A stretch of 47,530 bases of DNA from an uncultured Bacteroidota bacterium (GCA_903842575.1 CAIMMM010000122.1:1-47530); one strand, 5' to 3'. Shown: positions 32,863 to 43,016, counted from the first letter of the stretch. Made by a program: numbers and translations. The notes: a model not told the origin generated them from the letters alone.

Positions 32863-34581
32863 CTACCTCAAATCCTTCAACCGCAACTGTACCGTTACCG
32901 TTCCATTAAACTCATTTTCATCAATGTGGTAAACAATATCAAAAGGTTTTTGGTTTTTGGTGTCTTCCAATTTATCACCCATTCCAAAACCAATCGCGCC
33001 AATCCCTTCGGAGTTATTTTGTTTTACAAACAGTTTTAAATGTTCGTTGTCTTTTCCAAGTGGTTTGGCGTAACCCGTGTCTTTTACATTTTGGGTTAGA
33101 AAAACAGGCGCCATATTCAGTGGTCCAAAAGGTTCAAACTGGCTGAGAATCCGAATGAGTTTTGGAGAAATGTCGGTAAAATCAATTTCGGCATCTATGG
33201 AGATTTCGGGTGTTAGTAAATCGGGGTGAATGGTTTCTTCTACGATTCTTTCAAATGCTTCTTTGAAAGCAATATAATTTTCTTCTCTCAACGTCATGCC
33301 TGCCGCATACATATGTCCGCCAAATTGGTCGAGATGTTCTGCACACGCTTCAAGTGCATTGTACACATCAAAATCTTTCACCGAGCGTGCCGAAGCCGCC
33401 AACTTATCTCCGCTTTTTGTAAAAACAATGGTGGGACGATAATAGGTTTCTATTAATCTCGACGCCACAATACCAATCACCCCTTTGTGCCAATTCTCTT
33501 GATAAACAACCGTTGTAAAACCTTTTGTTTCGTCATTTGTGGTGATTTGAGCCAAGGCTTCAATGGTGATTTTCTTATCTAAATCTTTTCTGTCGGTGTT
33601 GTATTGCTCAATTTCGGAAGCAAATTGCTCCGCTTGTTTTAAGTCATATTCGGTCAATAATTCTACCGCATGATTGCCATGTTTTATTCTTCCCGCAGCA
33701 TTAATTCTTGGGGCAATAATGAAAACAACATCGGTAATCGTCAAAACTTTCTTCTTTACATTTTGACCCGAGACCGAAGGTCGAACAGACGAAGCAATTA
33801 ACGCTTTTATCCCCGGACGCGGTTCGGTGTTAATCACTTCCAAACCAAACTTTGCCAAAATTCTATTTTCACCAGTAATGGGAACAATGTCGGCACCAAT
33901 GGCTGTGGCAACCAAATCCAAATACAAAACCAAATCATCAATGGTTTGGTTCCTATTTTGGCCTAAAGCTTGAATGAGTTTAAATCCTATACCACAACCG
34001 CAAAGTTCATCGTAGGGATACAAACAATCGTTGCGTTTTGGGTCGAGCACCGCAACAGCATTGGGCAATTCATTTCCTGGACGGTGGTGATCACAAATGA
34101 TGAAATCGATGTTTTTTTCCTTCGCGTAAGCAACATGATCTATCGATTTTATTCCACAATCCAAAGCAATAATCAACGAAAACCCATTGTCATCAGCAAA
34201 ATCAATTCCTTTAAAAGAGATACCGTAACCTTCGTCATAACGATCAGGAATGTAAGTCGCAACATTAAGATAATAACTTTTTAAATAGCTTGAAACCAAC
34301 GAAACCGCTGTTGTTCCATCTACATCATAATCGCCAAAAACGAGAATGTTTTCGTTGTTGTCAATGGCTTTTTCAATTCGGGAAACCGCTTTATCCATAT
34401 CTTTCATGAGATACGGATTATGCAAATCATCCAAACTCGGGCGAAAAAAAGTGCGCGCTTCATCAAATGTAGCAATACCTCGTTGGATTAAAAGTGCGGC
34501 AACGAGTTCGTCAACATTGAGTTGTGAAGCCAATTTTTTTACACTTTCTTCAGAAGGTTTTGGTTTGAGTGTCCAGCGCAT
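32863..34581 (-). CDS. recJ: Single-stranded-DNA-specific exonuclease RecJ
   Basis: RecJ degrades single-stranded DNA 5' to 3' in recombination and mismatch repair. The 572-residue protein is a DHH-family phosphoesterase. Motif DYDVDG is at residues 84-89, and the DHH signature is Asp164-His165-His166 in IICDHHRPG. The DHHA1 domain carries GVIGIVASRLIE and GGHMYAAGMTL, and an OB-fold region ends the protein. It is 5'-3' polar by family. The gene has no consensus promoter but is divergent from the adenine deaminase gene. Confidence 0.95.
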   Translation of the reverse strand: MRWTLKPKPSEESVKKLASQLNVDELVAALLIQRGIATFDEARTFFRPSLDDLHNPYLMKDMDKAVSRIEKAIDNNENILVFGDYDVDGTTAVSLVSSYLKSYYLNVATYIPDRYDEGYGISFKGIDFADDNGFSLIIALDCGIKSIDHVAYAKEKNIDFIICDHHRPGNELPNAVAVLDPKRNDCLYPYDELCGCGIGFKLIQALGQNRNQTIDDLVLYLDLVATAIGADIVPITGENRILAKFGLEVINTEPRPGIKALIASSVRPSVSGQNVKKKVLTITDVVFIIAPRINAAGRIKHGNHAVELLTEYDLKQAEQFASEIEQYNTDRKDLDKKITIEALAQITTNDETKGFTTVVYQENWHKGVIGIVASRLIETYYRPTIVFTKSGDKLAASARSVKDFDVYNALEACAEHLDQFGGHMYAAGMTLREENYIAFKEAFERIVEETIHPDLLTPEISIDAEIDFTDISPKLIRILSQFEPFGPLNMAPVFLTQNVKDTGYAKPLGKDNEHLKLFVKQNNSEGIGAIGFGMGDKLEDTKNQKPFDIVYHIDENEFNGTVTVQLRLKDLR

Positions 34582-34678
34582 AGATAATTATAAATTACGA
34601 TTTTGAAATATAAAAGTAAGAAAAATAATTTAAAAACAAGTCTTCAATTTGTTCTTAAAAACTCAAATTATTATTCAT

Positions 34679-34686
34679 TACTTTTG
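34679..34686 (+). promoter_or_regulatory. -7 promoter element for the adenine deaminase gene
   Basis: TACTTTTG matches TAnnTTTG and lies 25 nt upstream of the ATG at 34712. The closest upstream TTG is further away than usual. Confidence 0.5.
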
Positions 34687-34711
34687 ATGTCTTATTTTTT
34701 ATCAAAATACC

Positions 34712-36331
34712 ATGCAAATTCAAGGTCAAATTGTAGATATCAAAAACAAACGAATTTATTCGGGGGAAGTTACCATAGAAAACGGGAAGATTATTTCGGT
34801 CACAGAAAAAAACCACAATATTCTTCAATATATTCTTCCCGGATTTATCGATGCACATATTCATATTGAAAGCTCCATGTTGGTGCCTTCAGAATTTGCA
34901 AGATTGGCCGTGCTTCACGGAACAGTTGCTACCATATCTGATCCTCATGAAATTGCAAACGTCCTTGGAAAAGAAGGTGTGTATTATATGATTGAAAACG
35001 GCAAAAAAACACCTTTTAAATTTCATTTTGGTGCGCCTTCATGTGTTCCTGCTACATTTTTCGAAACAGCAGGGGCTGTTATTGATTCCGAACAAATAAA
35101 GGAATTAATGGCACATCCTGATATTTATTACTTGGCCGAAATGATGAATTATCCGGGAGTTTTATTTGATGATGCTGAAGTTTTAAAGAAAATTGAATGG
35201 GCAAAATATTATGGAAAACCTGTTGATGGTCATGCTCCAGGATTACGTGGCGAACCAATAAAAAAATATATTGCGGCAGGAATAACCACCGATCATGAAT
35301 GTTTTACTTATGATGAAGCGCAAGAGAAATTATCGCTTGGTATGAAAGTGATTATTCGAGAAGGAAGTGCAGCAAAAAACTTCAATGCATTGATAGATTT
35401 ATTGCCCGAACATTATGAAAATATGATGTTTTGTTCGGATGATAAACATCCTGATGATTTGATTGTGGGACACATCAACTTGCTTTGCGCAAGAGCTGTA
35501 GCGAAAGGTATGGATATTTTTAAAATCCTTCAAATGGCGTGTGTTAATCCTGTACATCATTATAAAATGAATGTAGGTTTGTTGCAAGAAAACGACACTG
35601 CCGATTTTATTGTAGTGGAAGATTTAATTAATTTCAACGTAAAACAAACGTATATCAATGGGGAATTGGTTGCCGAAAACGGCCAATCCTTTGTAAAACA
35701 TGTCCCGTTTGAAACACCCAATAATTTCAACGTTTCGGCAAAAGAATTAATTGATTTTGCGGTGCCAAGTTTAGCATTAAAAATTAGAGTGATTGAAGCC
35801 TTGGAAGGGCAATTAATTACCAAAGAAATTCATCACAAATCATTTCTTATTAACGGGAATCTTGTATCTGATACAGAAAATGACATCTTGAAAATGGCGG
35901 TTGTCAATCGCTATCAAAATACAAAACCTGCGATTGCTTTTATCAAAAATTTTGGATTAAAAAAGGGAGCTATTGCAAGTTCGGTGGCACACGATTGTCA
36001 TAATATTGTGGTCGTTGGCACTTCGGACGAAGAAATTTTAAGTGCGGTAAATTTACTTATTGCCAATACCGGGGGTATTTGTGCCGTGAATGGTTCCGAT
36101 AAAAAATCGTTAGCCTTACCTGTTGCTGGAATCATGAGTGATAAAGACGGTTGGGAAACTGGAAAACTGTATCAAGAAATAGATTGGATGGCAAAAGAAT
36201 TAGGCAGTACGTTGAAAGCACCGTTCATGACCCTTTCGTTTATGGCTTTGTTGGTCATTCCCGATTTGAAATTATCCGACAAAGGATTGTTTAGCGGTAA
36301 TAGTTTTTCGTTTGTGGATTTGGAAATTTAA
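34712..36331 (+). CDS. ade: Adenine deaminase
   Basis: This 539-residue amidohydrolase converts adenine to hypoxanthine in purine salvage. The metal-binding HxH is His49 and His51 in [15 protein letters not shown]. Downstream signatures include [22 protein letters not shown], and [11 protein letters not shown], all typical of the Ade family. The C-terminal adenine-deaminase domain (about residues 360-539, with [15 protein letters not shown]) is complete. It is monocistronic and converges with rsmI. Confidence 0.95.
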   Translation: MQIQGQIVDIKNKRIYSGEVTIENGKIISVTEKNHNILQYILPGFIDAHIHIESSMLVPSEFARLAVLHGTVATISDPHEIANVLGKEGVYYMIENGKKTPFKFHFGAPSCVPATFFETAGAVIDSEQIKELMAHPDIYYLAEMMNYPGVLFDDAEVLKKIEWAKYYGKPVDGHAPGLRGEPIKKYIAAGITTDHECFTYDEAQEKLSLGMKVIIREGSAAKNFNALIDLLPEHYENMMFCSDDKHPDDLIVGHINLLCARAVAKGMDIFKILQMACVNPVHHYKMNVGLLQENDTADFIVVEDLINFNVKQTYINGELVAENGQSFVKHVPFETPNNFNVSAKELIDFAVPSLALKIRVIEALEGQLITKEIHHKSFLINGNLVSDTENDILKMAVVNRYQNTKPAIAFIKNFGLKKGAIASSVAHDCHNIVVVGTSDEEILSAVNLLIANTGGICAVNGSDKKSLALPVAGIMSDKDGWETGKLYQEIDWMAKELGSTLKAPFMTLSFMALLVIPDLKLSDKGLFSGNSFSFVDLEI

Positions 36332-36369
36332 TTAGAAAATAGAGAAAAGATGAAAGAGAGAAGATAGAC

Positions 36370-37080
36370 TTATTGTTCTAACATGTCTCGTTTCTTACTT
36401 CTTGTTTCTAAAATCTTTCCTCCAACCACAACCACAATTTCCCCTTTTGGAGGTTTGGCTTCAAAATGTTTTAAAACTTCAGCAACAGTACCCCGAACAT
36501 TTTCTTCGTGCAGTTTGGACAATTCTCGAGAAACACAAATTGGTCGGTCTGCGCCAAAATAAGTAATAAATTCCGTCAAGGTTTTTACTAGTTTATGGGG
36601 CGAAACATATAAAATCATAGTTCGGGTTTCTTCGGCCAAAGCCAGATATCTGGTTTGTTTTCCTTTTTTATCGGGCAAAAAACCTTCAAAAACAAACTTA
36701 TCATTGGGTAAACCACTATTCACTAATGCGGGAACAAAAGCGGTTGCTCCCGGCAAACATTCCACCTCAATTTTATTTTCTACACACGCTCGTGTCAATA
36801 AAAATCCAGGGTCGGAAATGGCTGGCGTACCTGCGTCGGAAATTAAGGCAATGGTTTCGCCTGCTTTCAATCGGGAAATTAAATTCTCGATGGTTTTATG
36901 CTCATTGTGCATATGGTGACTGTACATGTGTGTGCCAATCTCGAAATGTTTGAGAAGTTTTCCACTGGTTCTAGTGTCTTCAGCCAAAATCAAATCCACT
37001 TCTTTCAAAATGCGAATCGCCCGGAAAGTCATGTCTTCAAGATTGCCAATGGGCGTGGGAACGATGTAGAGTTTGGACAT
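36370..37080 (-). CDS. rsmI: 16S rRNA (cytidine(1402)-2'-O)-methyltransferase RsmI
   Basis: RsmI methylates the 2'-hydroxyl of C1402 in 16S rRNA at the ribosomal P site. The 236-residue protein starts LYIVPTPIGNLEDMTFRAI, the SAM-binding tetrapyrrole-methylase fold signature, with the AEDTRTSGKLLKHF and SDAGTPAISDPG motifs. It directly follows the acidic-protein gene: that gene's stop TAA and this ATG are adjacent with no gap, so translation is probably coupled. Confidence 0.95.
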   Translation of the reverse strand: MSKLYIVPTPIGNLEDMTFRAIRILKEVDLILAEDTRTSGKLLKHFEIGTHMYSHHMHNEHKTIENLISRLKAGETIALISDAGTPAISDPGFLLTRACVENKIEVECLPGATAFVPALVNSGLPNDKFVFEGFLPDKKGKQTRYLALAEETRTMILYVSPHKLVKTLTEFITYFGADRPICVSRELSKLHEENVRGTVAEVLKHFEAKPPKGEIVVVVGGKILETRSKKRDMLEQ

Positions 37081-38019
37081 TTAAACGAATTTTTTCTCCA
37101 CAATTTCCATAAACCGTTCGGCATAATCGTCTTTCCCTTCCCAATTATTATAATCCGGTTTTACCATATCGTTGATGAAGTTTTCGGCTTCTTCAAAAGT
37201 ATCAAATGTGCTTAGTTGTGATAAAACACGGTTGTAATCTTCATTGCTATCGGCGAAAAGGAATTTTACAAAACCAACTCTATCGTTCAATCCAATGGAA
37301 ATGCTTTTGGACATAGTGTCATTTAAAGCAACGATTTTGGGTTGGTTACTTTCAAACGCAGATTCTTGTGTTGAGAACAAAGAATTTGATGGTGATGAAA
37401 CTTCATTGGGTTTCACAAAAACAGGATCAACATAGTTTTCGCCTAAAAAATCTTCAAAGGCTATTTGCTTTGTTTCGCTGACGATTTCATTCTCAGCCTC
37501 TTCCTCTTCCTCTTCTTCGTCCTCTAAGGTAAATTCAAAAGCAGGTTTAAAATAGGGCTCATCACTTGGTTTTTCTTCTTCATCTTCTTCAATTTCAGCA
37601 ACAAGTTCTTCAACCTCATCCTCTTTTGCGTCTTCCATTTCCTCTACTTCGTCCTGTTCCATTTCAGAAATAGTAGCTGCTTCAGTTTCTTCATTCTCTT
37701 CTTCAATAACTACCACTTCATCTTCTATTTCTTCAACCTCTTCGATAATTTCTTCTTTGGCTTCCGCAACAACAGGAACCTCCAATTCTACAGTAATAGG
37801 TTCTTCCGCTTCAAAACTATTGGTTAACTTTTCTTCAATAACATCAACTGGAATTTCAGTTTTCAACATTTCGAAATTATCGCCATAAAACTTCAAAACA
37901 GCTAGTGTTTCGTATAATTTTTGAGTTTCTTTATACAATTGATCCACTTCCGATTTGTTTTTTAGCTTCAAAACTCGGTGGGCAATGCTAATTAATTCAG
38001 CTTCCAATCTTTTTTTCAT
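37081..38019 (-). CDS. Acidic low-complexity protein, conserved C-terminal region
   Basis: I do not recognise a function. The 312-residue protein begins with a helical segment (MKKRLEAELISIAHRVLKLK, about residues 1-75), followed by a long Glu-rich stretch (about residues 75-195) that is almost all E, V, I and D. A more ordered C-terminal domain starts SISIGLNDRVGFVKFLFADS and runs to about residue 312 with DFTxxxEAENFINDMV-type helices. It has no signal peptide. It lies directly upstream of rsmI with the stop and the next ATG adjacent. Confidence 0.7.
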   Translation of the reverse strand: MKKRLEAELISIAHRVLKLKNKSEVDQLYKETQKLYETLAVLKFYGDNFEMLKTEIPVDVIEEKLTNSFEAEEPITVELEVPVVAEAKEEIIEEVEEIEDEVVVIEEENEETEAATISEMEQDEVEEMEDAKEDEVEELVAEIEEDEEEKPSDEPYFKPAFEFTLEDEEEEEEEAENEIVSETKQIAFEDFLGENYVDPVFVKPNEVSSPSNSLFSTQESAFESNQPKIVALNDTMSKSISIGLNDRVGFVKFLFADSNEDYNRVLSQLSTFDTFEEAENFINDMVKPDYNNWEGKDDYAERFMEIVEKKFV

Positions 38020-38121
38020 AACTTTAATAATTATTATGTTTCTGCTTGAGTTATTTCAATAAATTTCTTCCCGTTGCTTTTATTTAGCCTATGGAAGAAG
38101 TGTCCTTAATTAAAAATTTTC

Positions 38122-38129
38122 TACATTTG
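38122..38129 (+). promoter_or_regulatory. -7 promoter element for tdk
   Basis: TACATTTG matches TAnnTTTG and lies about 90 nt before the tdk ATG at 38221. It probably drives tdk and murF-alr together. No clear -33 TTG is seen. Confidence 0.5.
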
Positions 38130-38220
38130 AAACGACGAAAAAACAAAAATTTTTTAAGTCCGTTTGTTATCGTTACAAAGTAATAAAAACTATTCATTTT
38201 TAAAGGCTGAAAAATACAAA

Positions 38221-38844
38221 ATGTTTCTCGAAAATACAGTAAATCATAAAGAACAATTTGGTTGGATTGAAGTTATTTGCGGTTCGATGTTTTCGGGCAA
38301 GACGGAAGAACTTATTCGTAGACTAAAAAGAGCACAATTCGCCAAGCAAAAAGTAGAAATTTTCAAGCCTTCTATTGATACGCGCTATGATGATGAAATG
38401 GTGGTTTCCCATAACAAAAATGAAATTCGTTCCAGCCCGGTTCCGGCCGCAGCCAATATTCGGATTTTAGCGCAAGGTTGTGATGTGGTTGGAATTGACG
38501 AGGCGCAATTTTTTGATGACGAAATTGTTTCGGTTTGCAATGACTTAGCCAATTCAGGCATTCGAGTAATTGTTGCCGGATTGGATATGGATTTTAAAGG
38601 CAATCCTTTTGGGCCCATGCCTGCGTTGATGGCAACTGCCGAATATGTTACTAAAGTTCACGCCGTTTGTACCCGAACAGGAAATTTAGCACATTATAGT
38701 TTTAGAAAAACAGACAATGATAAACTCGTAATGCTTGGAGAAACCGAAGAATACGAACCTTTGAGTCGGGCAGCTTATTTTAATGCTATGCGCGAAAATA
38801 TGATTGTAAAAGATGCTGAAAATTTATCCAAAGACAAGCAATAA
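38221..38844 (+). CDS. tdk: Thymidine kinase
   Basis: Tdk phosphorylates thymidine to dTMP in the salvage pathway. The protein has 207 residues. The P-loop is [14 protein letters not shown] near residue 20, and the DEAQFFDD motif with the lasso region follows. The expected Cys zinc-finger positions are only partly present (VCTRTGN). I chose the ATG at 38221 because the family begins [19 protein letters not shown]; an in-frame upstream start at 38164 is not needed. murF-alr starts 6 bp after its stop. Confidence 0.92.
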   Translation: MFLENTVNHKEQFGWIEVICGSMFSGKTEELIRRLKRAQFAKQKVEIFKPSIDTRYDDEMVVSHNKNEIRSSPVPAAANIRILAQGCDVVGIDEAQFFDDEIVSVCNDLANSGIRVIVAGLDMDFKGNPFGPMPALMATAEYVTKVHAVCTRTGNLAHYSFRKTDNDKLVMLGETEEYEPLSRAAYFNAMRENMIVKDAENLSKDKQ

Positions 38845-38850
38845 ATTGAA

Positions 38851-41295
38851 ATGACATTAACCCTTCAAAATATCATTCCAATCATTAAAGCCAAATGGGT
38901 TGGTAAAAATGATGACGCTATTATTGATTTTATTTCCATCGATAGCCGCTCATTGCAAAATGGTTCGGGCACGTTGTTTTTTGCTCTCACTGGACCCAAT
39001 CATAATGGGCATCAATACATAGAAGAATTAATAGAAAAAGGGGTTGCTTATTTTGTGGTGACCAAAATTCCAGAACATTTAAAGGAGAAAGCTAATTTTC
39101 TTGTTGTAGAAAATACCTTAGATGCCTTGCAAAAAATTGCGGCTTTCTATAGAAATCAATTTGATTTACCGATAATTGGAATAACAGGAAGCAATGGGAA
39201 AACCATTATAAAAGAATGGTTAAATTTTCTTTTAAGCCCAGATTATAACATCATTCGAAGCCCAAAAAGTTTTAATTCACAAGTCGGGGTCCCTCTTTCG
39301 GTTTTAGGAATTAATGAAAAACATAATTTAGGAATTTTTGAAGCGGGGATTTCCATGATAAATGAAATGGGGAAAGTTCAAAAAATTATCCAGCCTACGA
39401 TTGGTATTTTAACCAATATTGGTCCCGCTCACGATGAAGGTTTTAGTAGTATTGGAGAAAAAATTAGCGAAAAATTAAAGCTTTTCTCTTCTGTGAATGT
39501 TTTGATTTTAAATAAAAACAAAACTATAAAAGCCTTTTTAAATCCCACTATAAAAACGTTTTGTTGGAGTTCCGAATTTAAAGATGCCGATGTCTTTGTA
39601 ACCAAAAAAAAAATTGACGAACTCACCGAATTACAAATCACTTATTTAGAGGAAACTTTCCCCGTAATTATTCCTTTTCAAGACCAAGCATCCGTTGAAA
39701 ACGCAATTCATTGTATTATGACGATGCTCTATTTTGGATACAATTACAAAGTAATTCAAACCCGAATGCAATTGTTGTATCCCGTTGAAATGCGCTTAAA
39801 AGTGAAAAACGGCATTAATAATTCGACCATTATTGACGATAGTTATAGTTCGGACTTTCAGTCGTTAAAAATTGCTTTGGACTTTCTGGAACATCAAAAA
39901 CAACACAAAAAGAAAACCATCATTTTATCCGATATTTTTCAAAGCGGATTAAGCAATGACGAACTGTATTCCCAAGTTTCACAATTGATTATTTCCAATA
40001 AGATTAATCGTGTTATTGGCATTGGAGAAACCATTTTTGACTATAAGAACAAGTTTATTAATAGCACCGTTTTTAAAAATACAGATGATTTTATTCATGC
40101 TTTTGAAAGTTTGAATTTTGAAAATGAAACCATTTTAGTAAAAGGCGCCAGAGATTTTCACTTTGAAGAAATCGTGGCTGCGCTGGAAGAAAAAATACAT
40201 GAAACCGTTTTAGAAATTAATCTCAATGCCATTAGTCACAACTTAAATTTTTTTAAATCGAAGCTTGCTCCAAAAACCAAATTGATGGTGATGGTTAAAG
40301 CATTTGGTTATGGAAACGGCGGATTTGAAATTGCAAAATTACTCGAGCATCACAAAGTGGATTATCTTGGTGTGGCTTTTGCCGATGAAGGCATCTCTTT
40401 AAAAAGCGCTGGAATTCATCTTCCTATCATGGTTTTGAATCCGGAAACCACAAGCTTTTCTGCTATTATTCAAAATCAATTGGAACCTGAGATATATTCT
40501 ATTAAAGGATTAAAATCTTTTTTAAAGATTGCCGAACAAAAAAATTTACACCATTTCCCAATTCATATAAAATTGGATACAGGAATGCATCGATTGGGTT
40601 TTGAAGAAAATAATTTGGGCGAGTTGATTGCTACCCTTCAAGGAAATGAAAACGTAAAAGTGAAAAGCATATTATCCCACATGGCAACAAGTGATGATTT
40701 AGAACATCCGGAATTTGCGTTGTCACAAATTGAATTGTTTGAAAAATTATCAGGCAAATTGATGGCTGAATTAGAAATAAATCCAATTCGACACATTTTG
40801 AACACATCGGGAATTTCGAATTTCCCTCAAGCACAATATGACATGGTGCGTCTTGGCATTGGAATCTACGGGATTTCCAACGATCCGTCCGAACAAAAAG
40901 AATTGGAAAACGTAGGCACTTTAAAATCGATAATCTCACAAATTAGAACCATTCAAAAAGGAGAAAGTGTTGGATATGGCCGACGATTTATTGCTTCCGA
41001 CGAAACCAAAATTGCTACCATTCCAATTGGTTATGCCGATGGAATATGGAGAAGTTGGGGCAATGGATTGGGTTATGTAACCATAAATGATAAAAAAGCA
41101 ACAATCGTTGGCAGCATTTGCATGGATATGCTAATGGTGGATGTTACCAATATTGATTGTAAGGAAGGGAACTCCGTCATTATTTTTGGTGAAAATCCAT
41201 CGGTGGCTTTTATGGCAAAACAACTGAACACAATTCCCTATGAAATTTTAACCAGCATTTCTCAAAGGGTTAAAAGAGTTTTTTACAGAGAATAA
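38851..41295 (+). CDS. Bifunctional UDP-MurNAc-tripeptide:D-Ala-D-Ala ligase / alanine racemase (MurF-Alr fusion)
   Basis: One 814-residue protein joins two cell-wall enzymes. Residues 1 to about 445 are MurF, with the ATP-binding motif GSNGKTI at 113-119 and the Mur ligase domains. Residues about 451 to 814 are alanine racemase, with the PLP lysine Lys483 in MVMVKAFGYGNGG and the catalytic Tyr in GYGRRFIA and YGISND regions. The MurF half adds D-Ala-D-Ala to the UDP-MurNAc-tripeptide, and the Alr half makes the D-alanine. This fusion is typical of Bacteroidota. The usual GKTT is GKTI here. It follows tdk by 6 bp. Confidence 0.94.
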   Translation: MTLTLQNIIPIIKAKWVGKNDDAIIDFISIDSRSLQNGSGTLFFALTGPNHNGHQYIEELIEKGVAYFVVTKIPEHLKEKANFLVVENTLDALQKIAAFYRNQFDLPIIGITGSNGKTIIKEWLNFLLSPDYNIIRSPKSFNSQVGVPLSVLGINEKHNLGIFEAGISMINEMGKVQKIIQPTIGILTNIGPAHDEGFSSIGEKISEKLKLFSSVNVLILNKNKTIKAFLNPTIKTFCWSSEFKDADVFVTKKKIDELTELQITYLEETFPVIIPFQDQASVENAIHCIMTMLYFGYNYKVIQTRMQLLYPVEMRLKVKNGINNSTIIDDSYSSDFQSLKIALDFLEHQKQHKKKTIILSDIFQSGLSNDELYSQVSQLIISNKINRVIGIGETIFDYKNKFINSTVFKNTDDFIHAFESLNFENETILVKGARDFHFEEIVAALEEKIHETVLEINLNAISHNLNFFKSKLAPKTKLMVMVKAFGYGNGGFEIAKLLEHHKVDYLGVAFADEGISLKSAGIHLPIMVLNPETTSFSAIIQNQLEPEIYSIKGLKSFLKIAEQKNLHHFPIHIKLDTGMHRLGFEENNLGELIATLQGNENVKVKSILSHMATSDDLEHPEFALSQIELFEKLSGKLMAELEINPIRHILNTSGISNFPQAQYDMVRLGIGIYGISNDPSEQKELENVGTLKSIISQIRTIQKGESVGYGRRFIASDETKIATIPIGYADGIWRSWGNGLGYVTINDKKATIVGSICMDMLMVDVTNIDCKEGNSVIIFGENPSVAFMAKQLNTIPYEILTSISQRVKRVFYRE

Positions 41296-41380
41296 ATTCT
41301 TGTTTTTTTCTTAAAAATTTTATGTTGTTAAAAATTTAACTATTTTAGTTGTATTAATTAACCAATTAAACAGACAAATT

Positions 41381-41797
41381 ATGGGATTTTTTGCGGATTT
41401 TAAAGCCTCTTTAATGAAAGGCGATGTATTAAGTTTAGCAACTGCGGTTGTTATTGGTGGTGCATTTGGAAAAATTGTAGGTTCGGCAGTAGACGATGTT
41501 ATTATGCCAATTGTTGGTTTAATTACTGGCGGAATTGATTTTACAACCAAGTTTGTTACTTTGGATGGTAACAGTTATGATAACTTAGCCAAAGCCAAAG
41601 AAGCCGGAGCTGCTGTTATTACTTATGGCAACTTAGTTCAGGCCATTATCAACTTCGTTATTATAGCATTTTTCATTTTTGTTGTTTTACGTGCTGCCGA
41701 AAAAGCAAAGAAGAAAGAAGAAGCAGTTGCTGCCGCTCCTGCCGGACCTTCACAAGAAGAATTGCTAACACAAATCAGAGATTTACTTAAAAAATAA
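41381..41797 (+). CDS. mscL: Large-conductance mechanosensitive channel MscL
   Basis: MscL opens under membrane tension to release solutes after osmotic downshock. The 138-residue protein has the amphipathic N-terminal helix and first membrane helix ([20 protein letters not shown], pore-lining Gly/Ala face), a periplasmic loop, and a second helix ([18 protein letters not shown]). A charged C-terminal helix (residues 115-138) ends the protein, as in other MscL. It has its own intergenic space with no consensus -7 box, and a strong terminator downstream. Confidence 0.95.
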   Translation: MGFFADFKASLMKGDVLSLATAVVIGGAFGKIVGSAVDDVIMPIVGLITGGIDFTTKFVTLDGNSYDNLAKAKEAGAAVITYGNLVQAIINFVIIAFFIFVVLRAAEKAKKKEEAVAAAPAGPSQEELLTQIRDLLKK

Positions 41798-41823
41798 TAC
41801 CGCTACATTAAATATTCTAACCA

Positions 41824-41852
41824 AATCCCGCCCAAAAGCGGGATTCTTCTTT
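41824..41852 (+). terminator. Rho-independent terminator after mscL
   Basis: AATCCCGC and its complement GCGGGATT form an 8-bp stem around CCAAAA, followed by CTTCTTTTTTT. It lies 27 bp after the mscL stop and before the asd promoter. Confidence 0.88.
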
Positions 41853-41863
41853 TTTTAGAAAGT

Positions 41864-41895
41864 TTGCAAACCAATTGATTTTCTCTATACTTTTG
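41864..41895 (+). promoter_or_regulatory. Promoter of asd (-33 TTG and -7 TACTTTTG)
   Basis: TTG at 41864-41866 and TACTTTTG at 41888-41895 are separated by 21 bp, within the range known for Bacteroidota promoters. The asd ATG is 37 nt downstream. Confidence 0.65.
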
Positions 41896-41932
41896 TACTT
41901 CAAAAAAAATTTAACTCGTTAAAAATAAATAT

Positions 41933-42922
41933 ATGAAAGTTGCTGTAGTTGGCGCAACCGGAATGGTTGGAGAAGTAATGCTCAAAGTGTTAGCGGAAAG
42001 AAATTTTCCTTTAACCGAATTAATTCCTGTAGCTTCTGAAAAATCGGTTGGAAAGGAAATCGAATTCAAAGGAAAAAAATACAAAGTAGTAGGCATGCAA
42101 ACGGCAGTCGACATGAAAGCAGATATTGCTTTGTTTTCTGCTGGCGGCGAAACTTCTTTAGAATGGGCACCCAAATTTGCGGGAGCAGGAACCACTGTTA
42201 TTGATAATTCTTCGGCTTGGAGAATGGATCCTACTAAAAAGTTGGTCGTTCCTGAAATCAATGCTTCTTTATTGACTAAAGAAGACAAAATTATTGCCAA
42301 TCCCAACTGCTCTACCATTCAAATGGTATTAGTATTAGCCCCTTTGCATAAAAAATACAACATCAAACGCGTCATTGTTTCTACCTACCAATCCATTACA
42401 GGAACTGGTGTAAAAGCGGTGCAACAATTGGAAAATGAATACGCTGGCGTAAAAGGCGAAATGGCCTATAAATATCCCATTCATCGCAATGCCATTCCGC
42501 AATGCGATAGTTTTGAGGAAAACGGTTATACCAAAGAAGAGATGAAATTGGTTCGGGAAACGCAAAAAATAATAGGCGATAAAACCATTGCGGTTACGGC
42601 AACTGCGGTTCGTGTGCCTATTGTTGGCGGACATAGTGAAGCGGTGAATGTGGAATTTTCTAATGATTTTGATGTGAATGAAGTTAGAAACATTTTACAC
42701 CACACATCGGGAATTGTGGTTCAAGATAATAATGATACTTATACGTACCCAATGCCAATGTATGCACAAGGGAAAGACGATGTTTTTGTTGGCAGAATTC
42801 GTCGTGATGAAAGTCAGCCCAATACATTAAATATGTGGATTGTTGCGGATAATTTACGAAAAGGGGCCGCTACCAATACAATTCAAATTGCAGAATATTT
42901 GGTGGCAAATAAATTAGTGTAA
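41933..42922 (+). CDS. asd: Aspartate-semialdehyde dehydrogenase
   Basis: Asd makes aspartate semialdehyde from aspartyl phosphate, step 2 of the aspartate family pathway, feeding lysine, diaminopimelate, threonine and methionine. The 329-residue protein opens with the NADP-binding VAVVGATGMVGEVML. The catalytic Cys126 is in NPNCSTIQMV, and the substrate His region lies in IVGGHSEAVNVEF. Length and motifs fit the standard enzyme. It is monocistronic with its own promoter and terminator. Aspartate kinase is encoded elsewhere, at 23470-24723. Confidence 0.96.
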   Translation: MKVAVVGATGMVGEVMLKVLAERNFPLTELIPVASEKSVGKEIEFKGKKYKVVGMQTAVDMKADIALFSAGGETSLEWAPKFAGAGTTVIDNSSAWRMDPTKKLVVPEINASLLTKEDKIIANPNCSTIQMVLVLAPLHKKYNIKRVIVSTYQSITGTGVKAVQQLENEYAGVKGEMAYKYPIHRNAIPQCDSFEENGYTKEEMKLVRETQKIIGDKTIAVTATAVRVPIVGGHSEAVNVEFSNDFDVNEVRNILHHTSGIVVQDNNDTYTYPMPMYAQGKDDVFVGRIRRDESQPNTLNMWIVADNLRKGAATNTIQIAEYLVANKLV

Positions 42923-42939
42923 AAATTCTTTATACATAA

Positions 42940-42995
42940 AATCCGTTTGATAGCAACATCCTTAAATTATGTTAAAGTCAAACGGATTCTTTTTT
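42940..42995 (+). terminator. Two-level hairpin terminator after asd
   Basis: AATCCGTTTGA (42940-42950) pairs with TCAAACGGATT (42978-42988) over 11 bp, with an inner stem AACAT/ATGTT in the loop, and a CTTTTTTT tail. The promoter of the next gene begins only 8 bp after the T tract. Confidence 0.8.
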
Positions 42996-43003
42996 TAGAT
43001 TGT

Positions 43004-43011
43004 TACATTTG
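43004..43011 (+). promoter_or_regulatory. -7 promoter element for the His-rich gene (leaderless type)
   Basis: TACATTTG matches TAnnTTTG and is followed by only 5 nt (TCCCG) and the ATG at 43017. The predicted mRNA starts at or near the start codon. The -33 region falls in the tail of the asd terminator. Confidence 0.55.
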
Positions 43012-43016
43012 TCCCG

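Noticed and set aside
41824..41845. AATCCCGC / GCGGGATT hairpin as a third copy of the nrdA-flanking repeat
   Set aside because: Only the short GCGGGATT core is shared; the rest is a plain stem-loop with a T tract, so it is a terminator.
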